64,000 nt of DNA from Terriglobia bacterium (lineage in GTDB: Bacteria; Acidobacteriota; Terriglobia; Acidiferrales; UBA7541): NCBI GenBank assembly GCA_020073485.1, contig JAIQFB010000027.1:1-64000 (forward strand), written 5' to 3'. Of this stretch, positions 8,305 through 18,012 are shown in pieces (the first letter of the stretch is position 1; every line of letters begins with the position of its first letter). Below the pieces are notes generated by a model. The model was not told where the DNA came from, searched no databases, and saw only the letters and a program-made list of their open reading frames with translations. The position numbers were made by a program, and so were the translations under genes.

Positions 8305-8616
8305 TTAGAGCTCAATGCCGCTGACTTCCACGGCAGTATAGTTTTGCCGGTGGCCGCGGCAGATCTTGTATTGGTTCGTGGTCTTGAATTTGAGGACCGT
8401 GATCTTCGGATGACGCCCCTGCGCCACGATCTTGCCCACGACTTTCGCCTTCGCGGCGTCCGCCCCGGTCAAAAGCTTCTTTTCGTCGGTGCCCACGGCA
8501 AGCACGTCTTCAAACGTGACCTTCCCGCCCACCTTGCCCGGTAAGGTTTCGACCTTAACCGTGTCCCCGGGCGTTACCCGGTACTGCTTTGCTCCGCTTC
8601 GAATGACGGCGTACAT
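8305..8616 (-). CDS. rplU: 50S ribosomal protein L21
   Basis: 103 residues beginning MYAVIRSGAKQYRVTPGDTV, the standard bL21 start, and ending with the KFKTTNQYKICRGHRQNYT segment (family: K(R/F)R..Y....GHRQ..T). The open frame extends further upstream, but the ATG at 8616 has a strong ribosome site (GGAGG, 6 nt before ATG) and lies about 24 nt downstream of the predicted transcription start. L21 binds 23S rRNA in the large subunit. Confidence 0.97.
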   Translation of the reverse strand: MYAVIRSGAKQYRVTPGDTVKVETLPGKVGGKVTFEDVLAVGTDEKKLLTGADAAKAKVVGKIVAQGRHPKITVLKFKTTNQYKICRGHRQNYTAVEVSGIEL

Positions 8617-8646
8617 CGCCCCTCCAGGTGCAAATCGGAAACGTTG

Positions 8647-8675
8647 ATTATACGTGGGGTTAGGGCGGGAGTCAA
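8647..8675 (-). promoter_or_regulatory. Sigma-70 promoter of rplU-rpmA
   Basis: On the minus strand TTGACT (8675-8670), a 17-nt spacer and a perfect TATAAT (8652-8647) lie just upstream of rplU. Expected transcription start is near 8640, giving a leader of about 24 nt. Confidence 0.85.
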
Positions 8676-8729
8676 TGCGGAGTTGGGCTTTCCCTGAATA
8701 GAGGGTCCGACTCCAGTGGTCACTTTTAC

Positions 8730-9629
8730 CTATCGGCGTTTGAGGGCTTCGAGCTCTTCGAGCGTCCGCGGCCAATCGGATCCCAATAGCCGGGACAATC
8801 CGCGATCGGCAAGAACTTTCCCGCCCGTCTGGCACCGGGCACAGTAGTTGGTTTCGTTGTCCGCATAGCGAATGCGCTGAATCTTTTCTCCGCACCTTAG
8901 GCAGGACTGTCCATACCGGCCATGGACGGCCATGTCTTTGCGAAACGCGGTCACCTTTTCGGGAAATTTGGCCGCCGCCTCCGCCCCCAGGCGGTCGATC
9001 CAGAGACTGAGGGTATCGCGCGTCGCTTTGAAAAGCCGTTCCCACTCCTCCGGCTCCAGCTTTCGCGTAAGCGTAATCGGCGAGAGTCGCGCGGCGTGCA
9101 GGATCTCATCCGAATACGCGTTGCCGATACCACTCACGAGGCGCGGATCGGTAAGAGCCCTCTTGAGTGTGCGGTTTTCGGCCGTAAGCGCGGCGCGAAA
9201 CGTCGCCAAATCGCTAGCAAAAATCTCAATCCCTCCGGGGTCGACTGAGGGCAAACCCTCCTCCCCCGCGAGGACATGCAACGACGCGCGGCGCTTGGAG
9301 CCGGCTTCGGTGAGCACGAGAGAACCTCCGGGAAAATCGAACGCCGCCAGATTCTGCCGGCCCGAAAGTTTTGCCCCTGGTGGCCGCCAGTGCAACCGCC
9401 CGGCAATCATCAAGTGCAGCACCAGCCACAGACCGCCATCCACGCCGATGGCGATTCGCTTCCCGATTCGCCGCAGTTCGCGCACGGTGCGGTGCTCTAC
9501 GTCCGCAAGCGGCGGCTGTACGGTGCGAAGCAAAAACGGGCTCGCGAGCCGAACACGTTCGAGCGGCTGGCCCACGATGCGCGGTTCGAGGGCGCTGATG
9601 TAGGCGGCGATATCGGGCAGTTCCGGCAT
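8730..9629 (-). CDS. Fpg/Nei-family DNA glycosylase
   Basis: 299 residues beginning MPELPDIAAYISALEPRIVG, so the catalytic Pro2/Glu3 are present after Met removal. The helix-two-turn-helix is VSGIGNAYSDEILHAARLSP and a zinc finger CLRCG-x14-CARC lies near residue 250. These bifunctional glycosylase/AP lyases excise oxidised purines (Fpg) or pyrimidines (Nei); sequence alone does not decide. Unusually, about 33 residues (ending EELEALKRR) follow the zinc finger, where most Fpg proteins stop. It is a single gene between rplU and tRNA-Ala. Confidence 0.88.
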   Translation of the reverse strand: MPELPDIAAYISALEPRIVGQPLERVRLASPFLLRTVQPPLADVEHRTVRELRRIGKRIAIGVDGGLWLVLHLMIAGRLHWRPPGAKLSGRQNLAAFDFPGGSLVLTEAGSKRRASLHVLAGEEGLPSVDPGGIEIFASDLATFRAALTAENRTLKRALTDPRLVSGIGNAYSDEILHAARLSPITLTRKLEPEEWERLFKATRDTLSLWIDRLGAEAAAKFPEKVTAFRKDMAVHGRYGQSCLRCGEKIQRIRYADNETNYCARCQTGGKVLADRGLSRLLGSDWPRTLEELEALKRR

Positions 9630-9811
9630 GGCTATAAGCTTGCACGGTGCGCCAGCGCTTTTGCAATATCGCCTTTTTGATCGGGAGAAATTTAAAAAGC
9701 CCGCGCAGCAAAACCTTCTTTCTTAGACTGTTCACTCCGCAAGGCCAAACCGCAAAGGAATAGATTCCGGCGCGCGCGGAAATGCTTTAGAATTGGACCA
9801 GCCTCAAATGT

Positions 9812-9887
9812 GGGCGTGTAGCTCAGCTGGGAGAGCACCTGCTTTGCAAGCAGGGGGTCGCAGGTTCGAACCCTGTCACGTCCACCA
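9812..9887 (+). tRNA. tRNA-Ala (anticodon UGC)
   Basis: A 76-nt cloverleaf with encoded CCA. The acceptor stem GGGCGTG/CACGTCC includes the G3-U70 pair diagnostic for alanine tRNA; the D arm is GCTCAGCTGGGAGAGC, the anticodon arm CCTGC-TTTGCAA-GCAGG (anticodon TGC) and the T arm has GGTTCGAACC. It sits exactly at the border between the housekeeping region and the exported-protein locus. Confidence 0.98.
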
Positions 9888-10415
9888 AAAACATCAATAA
9901 GAATAAGCTTTTTGACGGTTGGTTGGAACCAGACTCAGGGCCGGAAAGGTACGGTAGCTACTTTTGTTGGTACTGCTAGGTACCGGTCGATGCGCGGAAC
10001 CCAGAGTTCCGAAGCGACTCTCCGGGAATTACGATCGCCTGACGCCTAAGGCGGTTTTTATATTTCCATATTCCTGGTGCATACCTGGTCGAAAGGAGCA
10101 TGCATCCATGTCACAAATCCCCGTAAAAATGAGTAATTAAGGAACCGGCGCGAAATCTTGGATTTTGCAGGCAGGCAAGAAAATGGAGCACCGGAAGGAC
10201 TTGCTCGCTATCCGGCGTGCGGCGAATGGATCCTCCGCCGGTGCGCGGGCAGGTTTCCGTATTGAATTATTGTTCATTCGGCGAGATGATCCGTGGGCAC
10301 AGCGATTCGCAACGTAACTTTAATATCGGCGGCAGGATCGCGCGCCGCGTGCAATTTTGCCGATTTGTTGCTGCAAAAAAATCATACCGCCGGATGGTGA
10401 TCCGGGAGGGTGGCA
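9888..10415. other. 528-bp gap after tRNA-Ala: possible small RNA or leader, no clear gene
   Basis: No standard gene is visible. A half-copy of the CCCTGAGT element (GACTCAGGGC, 9932-9941) is followed by a stretch with GGTAC...GTACC complementarity. A short stem CGCCT/AGGCG followed by GTTTTTA (10036-10059) resembles a weak terminator on the plus strand. Further on, AAAGGAG (10093-10099) stands 9 nt before ATG at 10109, opening a 10-codon frame (MSQIPVKMSN, 10109-10141). Confidence 0.35.
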
Positions 10416-11759
10416 ATGAAGATTGCAACGATCGGATTTTTCGGGGCTGCTGTGATGACGCTGGCGAGTTTCCCGTCGGCCTCGGCCCAGAGTGTAAAGC
10501 CCAGGCCGCTGCCAGCGGGCGCCTATGCGAAGAATGTGGAGTTCGTCAGCTTCACCGATGTCGGTGGACACATCCCGTTTAAGATGTCGATCCAGCAGGT
10601 CAACGGCCACTGGTACATGTACGCGGGCGCGCAGAACGATCGCGGATGGGTTGTCCTGGATATCACCAATCCCTCCGATCCATCCGTGCTCAACTGGATT
10701 CCGGGACCCAAGAATACTCGCACCGTGCAGGTGGACATCGCCGATGGAAAGATGATCACGGGGCTGGAGCGGTCCCAGGGAGGCGGCGACACCGATCCCA
10801 CAAAACCGTGGGACGACGGCGTGCTGATCTGGAGCCTGGCCGATCCCGTGCACCCATCATTGTTGGGCCAATACCATACCGGCGGGCTCGGCACGCATCG
10901 CAACGGCTACTACGGTGGGAAGTATATGTACCTGGCCGCGGGCGCGAACGGCTACTCCGGAAATATTTTTGAGATCGTGGACATTTCTGATCCCGCACAT
11001 CCATTTGAAGTCTCGCGCTGGGCGCTCCCGGAACTGAAGCTCGCGGATCCGAACGCGCTCAATACCGCTTGGCCTCACGGACACGGCCTGCACGGACCTC
11101 CCGTGATCGTGGACAATCTCGCCTATCTTGGATTTGACAATAAGATGGTCCTCCTTGACATCAGCGACGTGCGCAATCCCAAGGAGGTCAGCGAACTTTC
11201 GTTTGATCCTCCCTACCATCTTCTATTCGCCGTGCACACGGTGCTGCCTTTCCCGAGCAGGAAAATCGTGGAGACCAACTCCGAAGGGGGCTGCGAGGAT
11301 GGACCAAGCCAGGCTTCCTTGATCGATGTCGCGGATCCGGCCAAGCCCAAGATCCTTTCGTTCTTTCCCGTTCCCGTGCCGCCTCCCGGCGCGCCGTACC
11401 GGGATTTTTGCGAGCGCAGCGGCGGTTTCGGCGCGCACAACGTGAACATGCTGTTCCACAATCCCAATATCGATCACTCGGACAACATCATTTACATGAC
11501 CTACACCAATGCGGGTTTGCGCGTGTTCGATATCTCGGATGCCCGGTTGCCGAAGGAGATCGGTTATTTCGTTCCGCCCAATACAACCAAGAAGGAACTC
11601 ATGGGCCCGCACGGGGAAGTGCCCGTTTCCAACGGGGCCGAGGTGGTGGTGGATACGCGCGGCTACATCTACATGTCCGACCGCAGCCAGGGAATTTGGA
11701 TCCTCAAATACACGGGCCCGAAGCCGGGTCCCGCGATCCCGGTCCACCCGGCCAAGTAA
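10416..11759 (+). CDS. Secreted LVIVD-repeat beta-propeller protein (copy 1)
   Basis: 447 residues from the ATG at 10416 (ribosome site GGGAGGG, 5 nt spacing). A signal peptide ends at about residue 25 (ASAQS). The body contains repeated strands of the LVIVD type, such as WVVLDITNPSDPSVLNWIPG, IFEIVDISDPAHPFEVSRW, MVLLDISDVRNPKEVSEL and GLRVFDISDARLPKEIGYF, each ending in D(I/V)(S/T)(D/N)P. These repeats form a propeller thought to act in binding, usually extracellular or periplasmic; no catalytic residues are known. A paralogue of identical length (447) lies at 19802-21145, and the two share stretches of near-identical DNA. It precedes the first TonB receptor. Confidence 0.85.
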   Translation: MKIATIGFFGAAVMTLASFPSASAQSVKPRPLPAGAYAKNVEFVSFTDVGGHIPFKMSIQQVNGHWYMYAGAQNDRGWVVLDITNPSDPSVLNWIPGPKNTRTVQVDIADGKMITGLERSQGGGDTDPTKPWDDGVLIWSLADPVHPSLLGQYHTGGLGTHRNGYYGGKYMYLAAGANGYSGNIFEIVDISDPAHPFEVSRWALPELKLADPNALNTAWPHGHGLHGPPVIVDNLAYLGFDNKMVLLDISDVRNPKEVSELSFDPPYHLLFAVHTVLPFPSRKIVETNSEGGCEDGPSQASLIDVADPAKPKILSFFPVPVPPPGAPYRDFCERSGGFGAHNVNMLFHNPNIDHSDNIIYMTYTNAGLRVFDISDARLPKEIGYFVPPNTTKKELMGPHGEVPVSNGAEVVVDTRGYIYMSDRSQGIWILKYTGPKPGPAIPVHPAK

Positions 11760-12393
11760 GCTTTTTTCACGGATGAGGGGAGGCCGTCTCAGGCCTCCCG
11801 CTCCTCAAGAATCGCAGCCGCAACGGTCGAACACGCGGATTTCGACGCGCCAAAAGTTTCCTTCCCGCGGTTGCGAGATCCAGACAGCTGAAACTCGGAA
11901 TTTCGCTTCGCTCCGCCCTCCAAAACATTCCGAAATAATTTCAGCCCTCCAAACCCCAGCAGAATCGCCGGGCAGTAAGCCAAATGGGATTCGTGTTCGG
12001 GGAATTCCCGTATCAGATAAACCCTGAAAGAGTACTATATGGTAATACACAATTAGTGTACCGTGTCGCCAAGTTATTGGGTCAAGTTACCAATCGAGTG
12101 TGACGTGGATCACTGCAGTCACCATGGTGAAGATGAGAAAAGACCCGCATTATTTCCAGGGCCTTGCCGGCCCACGAACCATCGCGGGGATCGTCGTAGT
12201 GGTCAGGTTTAGAGGCACGGATGCCGGGGCGGTGTTTGTTTTTCTCGTTGACGTGACTTTTAAAGTGACAAGTGAGACAGGAGCCTGAAATCAATCAAGA
12301 GAAGTGCATCCGCGCTTAACAGCTGGATGGGCGGACGGTGTCGAGGTGGGAAAGATTCCGGTGGAGACGAAACGGACGGAATAGGGGGCTGTG
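11760..12393. other. 634-bp gap before the TonB receptor gene; hairpin and small palindrome only
   Basis: Just after the LVIVD gene GGGAGGCC (11778-11785) pairs perfectly with GGCCTCCC (11792-11799), a terminator-like hairpin without a T run. A short palindrome TACAC-AATTA-GTGTA lies at 12046-12060 and could be a protein-binding site. Short frames on both strands (for example minus 12082-12294, with a chance CLTCH) have no other protein character. Confidence 0.4.
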
Positions 12394-15300
12394 ATGGGGA
12401 CCAGGGATTTCATGCATGGGTTGTCAATATCAGTCTTGATTTTTCTGATGACTTGGATGGCACTTCCAGCTTCGGCCCAGGAAGCGGGCACAATTCTGGG
12501 AATTGTCAGAGACTCTTCCGGCGGCGTGGTGCCCAACGCAAAGGTCTTGGTCACGAATGCGGATACGAATGTGGCTCGGAACGTGACCACCGGCGACGAC
12601 GGGGCATACCGCGTGCCGGCATTGCGTCCCGGCAACTACACGATCAAGGTGGAAGCCGGAGGGTTTCAGACCCAGACGACAACTGGTCTGGTCCTGAGCG
12701 TGGCTCAAGACCTGGTGACCAACATTACATTGCAAGTGGGCACTGCCACGCAGGAAGTAACCGTGACCGGAGAAGCCCCCATTGTCAACACCACGACAAG
12801 CACTTTGGGCGCCCTGGTCGACGAGCGGCGCGTGGCCGACCTGCCCCTGAATGGCAGAAACTACCTTGACCTCACGCTGATTCAGCCGGGCATCCTGGTC
12901 AACTCCTCTCCCACAACCGGCGGGTCCGGTTCTTCCGGCACCTGGTTCAGCAGCAACGGCATGCCCCCGCGCTCGAACAACTACACCATCGACGGCGCCT
13001 TGATGGGCAACCAATACGCCACGGGTCCGGGCTCGATTGCGGGCAGCACCCTGGGTGTGGACGGAATCAAGGAATACACGATCGTGACGAACATGTTCGG
13101 CCCGGAATACGGCATGACCATGGGCAGCCAGATGGTCATTGTCAGCAAGGGCGGATCGAACGGCTGGCACGGCGATGTGTTCGAATACCTCCGAAACAAT
13201 CATCTGGACGCGAGGAATTTCTTTGATCCGCAGGCTTCGAAGGCCAATAACATCTTGATTGATGCCAGCGGCAACCCAGAGCGCCTGCCTCCTTTCAAGC
13301 GCAACAATTTCGGGGCCTCCGGCGGCGGGCCGATCAGAAAAGACAAGACTTTCTTCTACCTGGTCTACGAAGGATTGCGGCTGGCCCAGCAGGACACCAT
13401 TCAAGACACAACTCTTCCCGCGAATTGTCATTTTGTAAATATTTCAGGGTCGGGTCCAGGGACGGGTCCCGTGATCTTGGGAGGCGGGCCCATTCCATCA
13501 GGGGTCACGCTTCCGCCAGGTTTCGCAGCATCCAACCAAATGAATGGCATACAAACTCAATTAACCGGCGCCACGCTGGCCACCGGCTGCGGCGTGCCGG
13601 GGACGGCGACCTTTGTTCCTGCTACTACACAGGTAAACCCCATGGTCACCCCCTGGATCGGTCAATTTCCCTTCCCGAATGAAACTATTTCCGGATCGAC
13701 GCTCAACTACACGTTTCCCGGCCTGACCCATGTTCGGGAAGATTACACGCAGCTTCGCGTGGACCACAATATTTCGAACTCGGACACGCTCTTCGCGCGC
13801 TACACGTTCGACGACACGCACCTGATCGATCCCTACGCGGCGATCACGGCCACCGACACGGGGACCGGCTACCCGCAGTGGAGTTCCGTAGGACTCAGCC
13901 GGAACCAATATATTACGGTGGGCGAAAATCACATTTTCTCCGCGAGCCTGCTCAATTCCCTTCGGCTGTCCTTCAGCCGCACGAATTTCAAGGGGCTGAC
14001 GCGGCAGAATCTGGTTCCCGGCCTCAATCCTAATTTCGGCCTGAAGGACGCCCCCGGATCGTCGTGCTTCACCCCCTACACCACGGATTCTTCCGGAAAT
14101 GTTTTGACCTATCCCAACTGCGTCTGGTCGTACATTCCGGGGAACATCAACGGGGGACTCGCGCCCGGTGCGGGTGTCACGACGCTTTCCGCAAACACGA
14201 CCTACCCCACGTTCCATCCGCAGGGCATCGTGACGGTGGCGGACGACATCTTCGTGAGCCGCGGCAAGCACGCGTTCAAGTTTGGGGCCCTGATCAATTT
14301 TTATGGAGAAGGGTTGCAACAGTATAAGGGCGCCACGGGAAGCACGGCTTCTGGCAACTCCCTTGCGAACTGGCTCTCGGGCAAAACGACGAGTTATCTG
14401 GCAGTCACGCCCGTGCCTGGATTCGCCACGAACGGAGTGCTGAATGCGCCGTACCAGGGCTTCTACCTGGACCGGCATTTCTCATGGAAAACATTCGGGT
14501 TCTACGTCGGTGACGACTACCGCGTGACTTCGCGCCTGACTCTCAACCTGGGCCTGCGTTATGAGCTCCAGACCATGCCGCATGAGCTGTACGGCCGCAA
14601 TTCGATTATCTCCGACCTGGAAAACGGTTCCAACACCTACAAAATAAGTCCGATCTTCCCGCGCAACTGGTCGCTGAGGGATTGGAGCCCGCGCATCGGG
14701 TTTGCTTGGGATATCTTCGGGAACGGCAGGACCGCCTTGCGGGGCGGCTTCGGCGAGTACTGGGATATTTCCAATATCGGATCCATGATCGGGCAGTCGC
14801 CGCAAGGAGTTCCGCCGTTCGGAAATCAAACCCAGATTTCCCAGCCGGCCGCGCAATACGCGATTCCGTTTGTGGATATCAACGGCAATCCGGTCACAAA
14901 CCCGAATCCAGGGTTCGGACCGGCGGGGACGATCGTAACCGATTTCACGTCGGCGCAATTCGGAAAGGCCCTGCAGATGACGGACCCGAACCTCAAGAAT
15001 CCGCATTCGCTGCAGTGGAACCTTACGCTGGAGCAGCGGCTGCCGTGGGACATCAAACTCTCTGTATCCTACGTGGGAAATCGCGGCATCAACCTGTTTT
15101 CCCTGGTGGAGGGCAACCCTGTGGTGCCCACCAATCTCGTCAACGGTGTTTTGCCCCCCAACACAATGCCAACCTATAGCGTAGCCGGCGGCACGGCCGC
15201 AAGTTTTGCCTGTTTTAACAACGCGCTGACATTCTCGAACGGCACGACGCAGCCCCTGGTCCTGCCCATCGGCACTAATCCTCCGGTCAAGACCACGATC

Positions 15301-16236
15301 GTGCCGGGGATGGCGCAGTATCCCTGCAGGCAGAATCCTTACTTTACGAGCGCGGAATTCGTATCGTCACCGTCGAACTCCTGGTACAACGGCCTTCAGG
15401 TCGCCGTCACCAAGAGGCTCGCCCATGGATTGGATGTGCAAGGCGCATTCACTCACAGCCGATCGACCGACACGACTTCGGGCCAGATGTACAACACCGA
15501 TTGTTTCTACGCGATCGGAGTTTCCATCGGTTTCGTCCCGCAGAATCTGTCGCTGTCGAGAGGGCCGTCGTGTTCGGACGTTCCGAACGCCGCGCATTTC
15601 AGCATCCTGTACCACTTCCCGGTGATGAAAGAGAATGGGTTCCTTTCCAAGGTCACCAACGGCTGGTGGATGGGGAACATCGTGAGCATTCAACAGGGTT
15701 TCCCCTTCACCCCGGTCGTGGCTCAGGACCGCGCTCTCGGCGGCGTGATTACCCAAAGCAATGCCACGCCTCCGACTCTCAATACGACCTCGACCACGCC
15801 CACCATCGGCGGGACGACTTACAATTTCATTCCCTACAACGCCAGCACCGTAATCACGGGCAATCCCAACCAGTGGTTCAATCCCCTGATGTTCGGCGAA
15901 GCTCAACTCGGGACCATTGGCAACGCGCCGCGCGATTTCCTGCGGGGGCCTGGCCAGGGGGATTGGGATTTCTCCGTGGTGAAGGACACGAAAATCGGAT
16001 ACCTCGGGGAAGCGGGAAATCTGGAATTTCGCGCCGAGATGTTTAACATTCTAAACCGCCCAAACTTTGGGCCTCCAAACAATACGGTGTTTGGCGGCAC
16101 TTTAGCCGCTTGCGGTGCTGCGCCGGTAAACGGCGCGGGCTGCAACAACCAGAGCCCGTTCGCGACCGCGGGACAAATCACAACCACTTCAACCAAGTCG
16201 CGGCAGATTCAGTTGGCGTTGAAGCTGATTTTCTAA
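12394..16236 (+). CDS. TonB-dependent receptor, Oar-like, with N-terminal carboxypeptidase-regulatory domain (copy 1)
   Basis: 1280 residues from the ATG at 12394 (AGGGGG, 5 nt upstream; a GTG at 12391 is too close). A signal peptide ends near LPASAQE. A carboxypeptidase-regulatory/Ig-like domain follows (about 30-115: ILGIVRDSSGGVVPNAKVLV, YRVPALRPGNYTIKVEAGGF). The plug contains EAPIVNTTTSTLGALVDERR and LPLNGRNYLDLTLIQPGI, then a long outer-membrane barrel ending in a terminal Phe (QIQLALKLIF). Such receptors are abundant in Acidobacteria; substrates are mostly unknown. Barrel hallmarks include GYPQWSSVGLSRNQYITVGE and RLTLNLGLRYE. A paralogue with the same architecture is encoded at 32557-36282 on the other strand. 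Confidence 0.93.
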   Translation: MGTRDFMHGLSISVLIFLMTWMALPASAQEAGTILGIVRDSSGGVVPNAKVLVTNADTNVARNVTTGDDGAYRVPALRPGNYTIKVEAGGFQTQTTTGLVLSVAQDLVTNITLQVGTATQEVTVTGEAPIVNTTTSTLGALVDERRVADLPLNGRNYLDLTLIQPGILVNSSPTTGGSGSSGTWFSSNGMPPRSNNYTIDGALMGNQYATGPGSIAGSTLGVDGIKEYTIVTNMFGPEYGMTMGSQMVIVSKGGSNGWHGDVFEYLRNNHLDARNFFDPQASKANNILIDASGNPERLPPFKRNNFGASGGGPIRKDKTFFYLVYEGLRLAQQDTIQDTTLPANCHFVNISGSGPGTGPVILGGGPIPSGVTLPPGFAASNQMNGIQTQLTGATLATGCGVPGTATFVPATTQVNPMVTPWIGQFPFPNETISGSTLNYTFPGLTHVREDYTQLRVDHNISNSDTLFARYTFDDTHLIDPYAAITATDTGTGYPQWSSVGLSRNQYITVGENHIFSASLLNSLRLSFSRTNFKGLTRQNLVPGLNPNFGLKDAPGSSCFTPYTTDSSGNVLTYPNCVWSYIPGNINGGLAPGAGVTTLSANTTYPTFHPQGIVTVADDIFVSRGKHAFKFGALINFYGEGLQQYKGATGSTASGNSLANWLSGKTTSYLAVTPVPGFATNGVLNAPYQGFYLDRHFSWKTFGFYVGDDYRVTSRLTLNLGLRYELQTMPHELYGRNSIISDLENGSNTYKISPIFPRNWSLRDWSPRIGFAWDIFGNGRTALRGGFGEYWDISNIGSMIGQSPQGVPPFGNQTQISQPAAQYAIPFVDINGNPVTNPNPGFGPAGTIVTDFTSAQFGKALQMTDPNLKNPHSLQWNLTLEQRLPWDIKLSVSYVGNRGINLFSLVEGNPVVPTNLVNGVLPPNTMPTYSVAGGTAASFACFNNALTFSNGTTQPLVLPIGTNPPVKTTIVPGMAQYPCRQNPYFTSAEFVSSPSNSWYNGLQVAVTKRLAHGLDVQGAFTHSRSTDTTSGQMYNTDCFYAIGVSIGFVPQNLSLSRGPSCSDVPNAAHFSILYHFPVMKENGFLSKVTNGWWMGNIVSIQQGFPFTPVVAQDRALGGVITQSNATPPTLNTTSTTPTIGGTTYNFIPYNASTVITGNPNQWFNPLMFGEAQLGTIGNAPRDFLRGPGQGDWDFSVVKDTKIGYLGEAGNLEFRAEMFNILNRPNFGPPNNTVFGGTLAACGAAPVNGAGCNNQSPFATAGQITTTSTKSRQIQLALKLIF

Positions 16237-16430
16237 AGCATGGGCGCGCCCTCGCGGGTTTCCGCACCTCGGGGGCGCTCTCGGGCGGGGCGCGCAACCT
16301 GCTCCGCCGAAGTCGAGGAAATACAACGTTGTGGCTACCAAAGAAGAGGCGTATTCTTTGCGTATCGGTGGGTGTCACGAAACTCAAGTCAGGATAAGCA
16401 GGTCGAGTTACAAAACGGAGGAGGAACTCA

Positions 16431-17822
16431 ATGAAAGTGGTCAGTCGAAATATCATTCTCGGTGCGATGGCCTGCGCCGCGATCGGTGCCCTGATGTGGG
16501 TACAGTTCTCAAGCACCGGGAAGGTCAGCGCGGCACAGAAACAAACGGGTGGATGGGTCGATCCAGCGAACCCGAGCGACGAACTGGTGGACGGTCCCTA
16601 TCGAGTCGACCCGAACTGGCCCAAACCCCTGGCCACGTTATTTCCAGAGGAGAAAGGCTGGACGTGGGGCGCGGTGCAGGGCATCTTCGCGCAAAACCCG
16701 GATCGTATCTTCGTCGCGATGCGGGGAGAATTGCCCGAAGTGGCCAAGATCAAGCCCCAATATGCCGAACTTCAGAATGATCTGGGCATGACGGTGCACT
16801 TGCAGGTCCCCGGGACCGGGATGTACGCGCGCAACGCCTCCGTGGGTCCCTATGCCAGCCCGGGCGAAGCCTCTGACGATTACCTGGGGATCGATGGAAA
16901 GGATTTCCGCTGGAAACACATCATAACGGTATTCGATGGGCAGGGAAATGTGAAAGAGGCGTGGACACAGTGGGATTCGCTGTTCAAGCCCGACGACCCG
17001 AACAAGCTCTCCCAGGGTCGCGTTCACAAGATTCTGATCAACCCTTATGATCCCGAAAAGCGCGTGTGGGCCATCGATGACGGCCACGAGGTCATCCGAA
17101 TCTTCAGCAACGACGGCAAGAAGCTCCTTCAGTCGATCGGCACGTTGAACACGACAACTGAGCGGAACGCGAAGATGACCGGAAATACCGGCCGCCCGTC
17201 GTATATCCAGAAGACCGGTCCTGCCAGCGAGACCTTCGGCCGTCAGACCGATATCGCGTGGCTGCCGGACGGCACCTTCTTCGTCACCGACGGTTATGAG
17301 GAAACGCGCGTGGTGAAATTCGACAAGAACGGCAAGTTTCTGATGGCCTGGGGCGAGCGGGGCGAGCAGGGCGGCCATGAGATGCGGCCGAACTACTTCA
17401 ATACCGTCCATGGCATCGCCATCGACGCCCAGCGCCGGATCTACGTCAACGACCGCAGCAACCGCCGCATTCAGATCTTCGACGAGAACGGCAAGTTCCT
17501 CAACCAGTGGTACCTCGGCGACGGACCCGCCGCGACGTATCACATCCTCATGGCCGCCGACCAGCACCTCTGGGCGTCGGACGGTCACGGCAACTTCAAG
17601 TTCTACAAGTTCGACCTGGAAGGAAGGCTACTGTACTCCTGGGGCACGATGACCCCGGCGCCGGGCGGACTATGGGGAACGCACCAGTTCAGCGTGGACC
17701 AGAACAACAACCTCTTTACCGCGGAGGTTTGGGGCGGACGTCCGCAGAAGTTTGTCCCCCGCAAGGGCGCCGACCCGGCGTTGCTTGTGGGCCAACCGAT
17801 TCGCGCGGCCTGGAAAGAGTAA
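16431..17822 (+). CDS. Exported NHL-repeat beta-propeller protein
   Basis: 463 residues, starting 6 nt after a GGAGGA ribosome site. An N-terminal hydrophobic segment (ILGAMACAAIGALMWVQF) is a signal peptide or anchor. NHL-type blades follow: TDIAWLPDGTFFVTDGYEET, VHGIAIDAQRRIYVNDRSNR (classic RI.VfD in RIQIFDENGKFLNQW) and HILMAADQHLWASDGHGNFK. NHL propellers are usually ligand- or protein-binding; some family members are peptidylglycine lyases or lactonases, but no such site can be shown here. A strong terminator follows the gene, so TonB receptor plus NHL may form the end of one transcript. Confidence 0.85.
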   Translation: MKVVSRNIILGAMACAAIGALMWVQFSSTGKVSAAQKQTGGWVDPANPSDELVDGPYRVDPNWPKPLATLFPEEKGWTWGAVQGIFAQNPDRIFVAMRGELPEVAKIKPQYAELQNDLGMTVHLQVPGTGMYARNASVGPYASPGEASDDYLGIDGKDFRWKHIITVFDGQGNVKEAWTQWDSLFKPDDPNKLSQGRVHKILINPYDPEKRVWAIDDGHEVIRIFSNDGKKLLQSIGTLNTTTERNAKMTGNTGRPSYIQKTGPASETFGRQTDIAWLPDGTFFVTDGYEETRVVKFDKNGKFLMAWGERGEQGGHEMRPNYFNTVHGIAIDAQRRIYVNDRSNRRIQIFDENGKFLNQWYLGDGPAATYHILMAADQHLWASDGHGNFKFYKFDLEGRLLYSWGTMTPAPGGLWGTHQFSVDQNNNLFTAEVWGGRPQKFVPRKGADPALLVGQPIRAAWKE

Positions 17823-17841
17823 CGCGCCGCGGAACACACCG

Positions 17842-17876
17842 AGGCCGGGAGAAAAATTTCTCCCGGCCTTTTTTTT
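17842..17876 (+). terminator. Rho-independent terminator after the NHL gene
   Basis: A 13-bp perfect stem AGGCCGGGAGAAA / TTTCTCCCGGCCT with a 2-nt apex (AA; in solution a slightly larger loop) is followed by a run of T. It begins 20 bp after the stop codon. Confidence 0.95.
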
Positions 17877-18012
17877 CTGGATGCAGGCGTTCCTGGTCCC
17901 GTAGTTCCGCTCAGCAATGAAAATGGGAGTTCGCGGTGCGCCGCGTGTTATCATCCCGCCAAGAATGTCGACCGGATGCCAGTAAATGATTGGTTGCGAG
18001 GGAGGATTGGGG

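Noticed and set aside
12082-12294. 70-codon minus-strand frame containing CLTCH, as if a haem protein
   Set aside because: Only the one motif; no signal peptide or cytochrome fold, and it lies in the receptor leader region. Probably chance.
16237-16300. GC-rich inverted repeat after the first receptor as a terminator
   Set aside because: Pairing is imperfect and no T run follows; the next gene may be co-transcribed.
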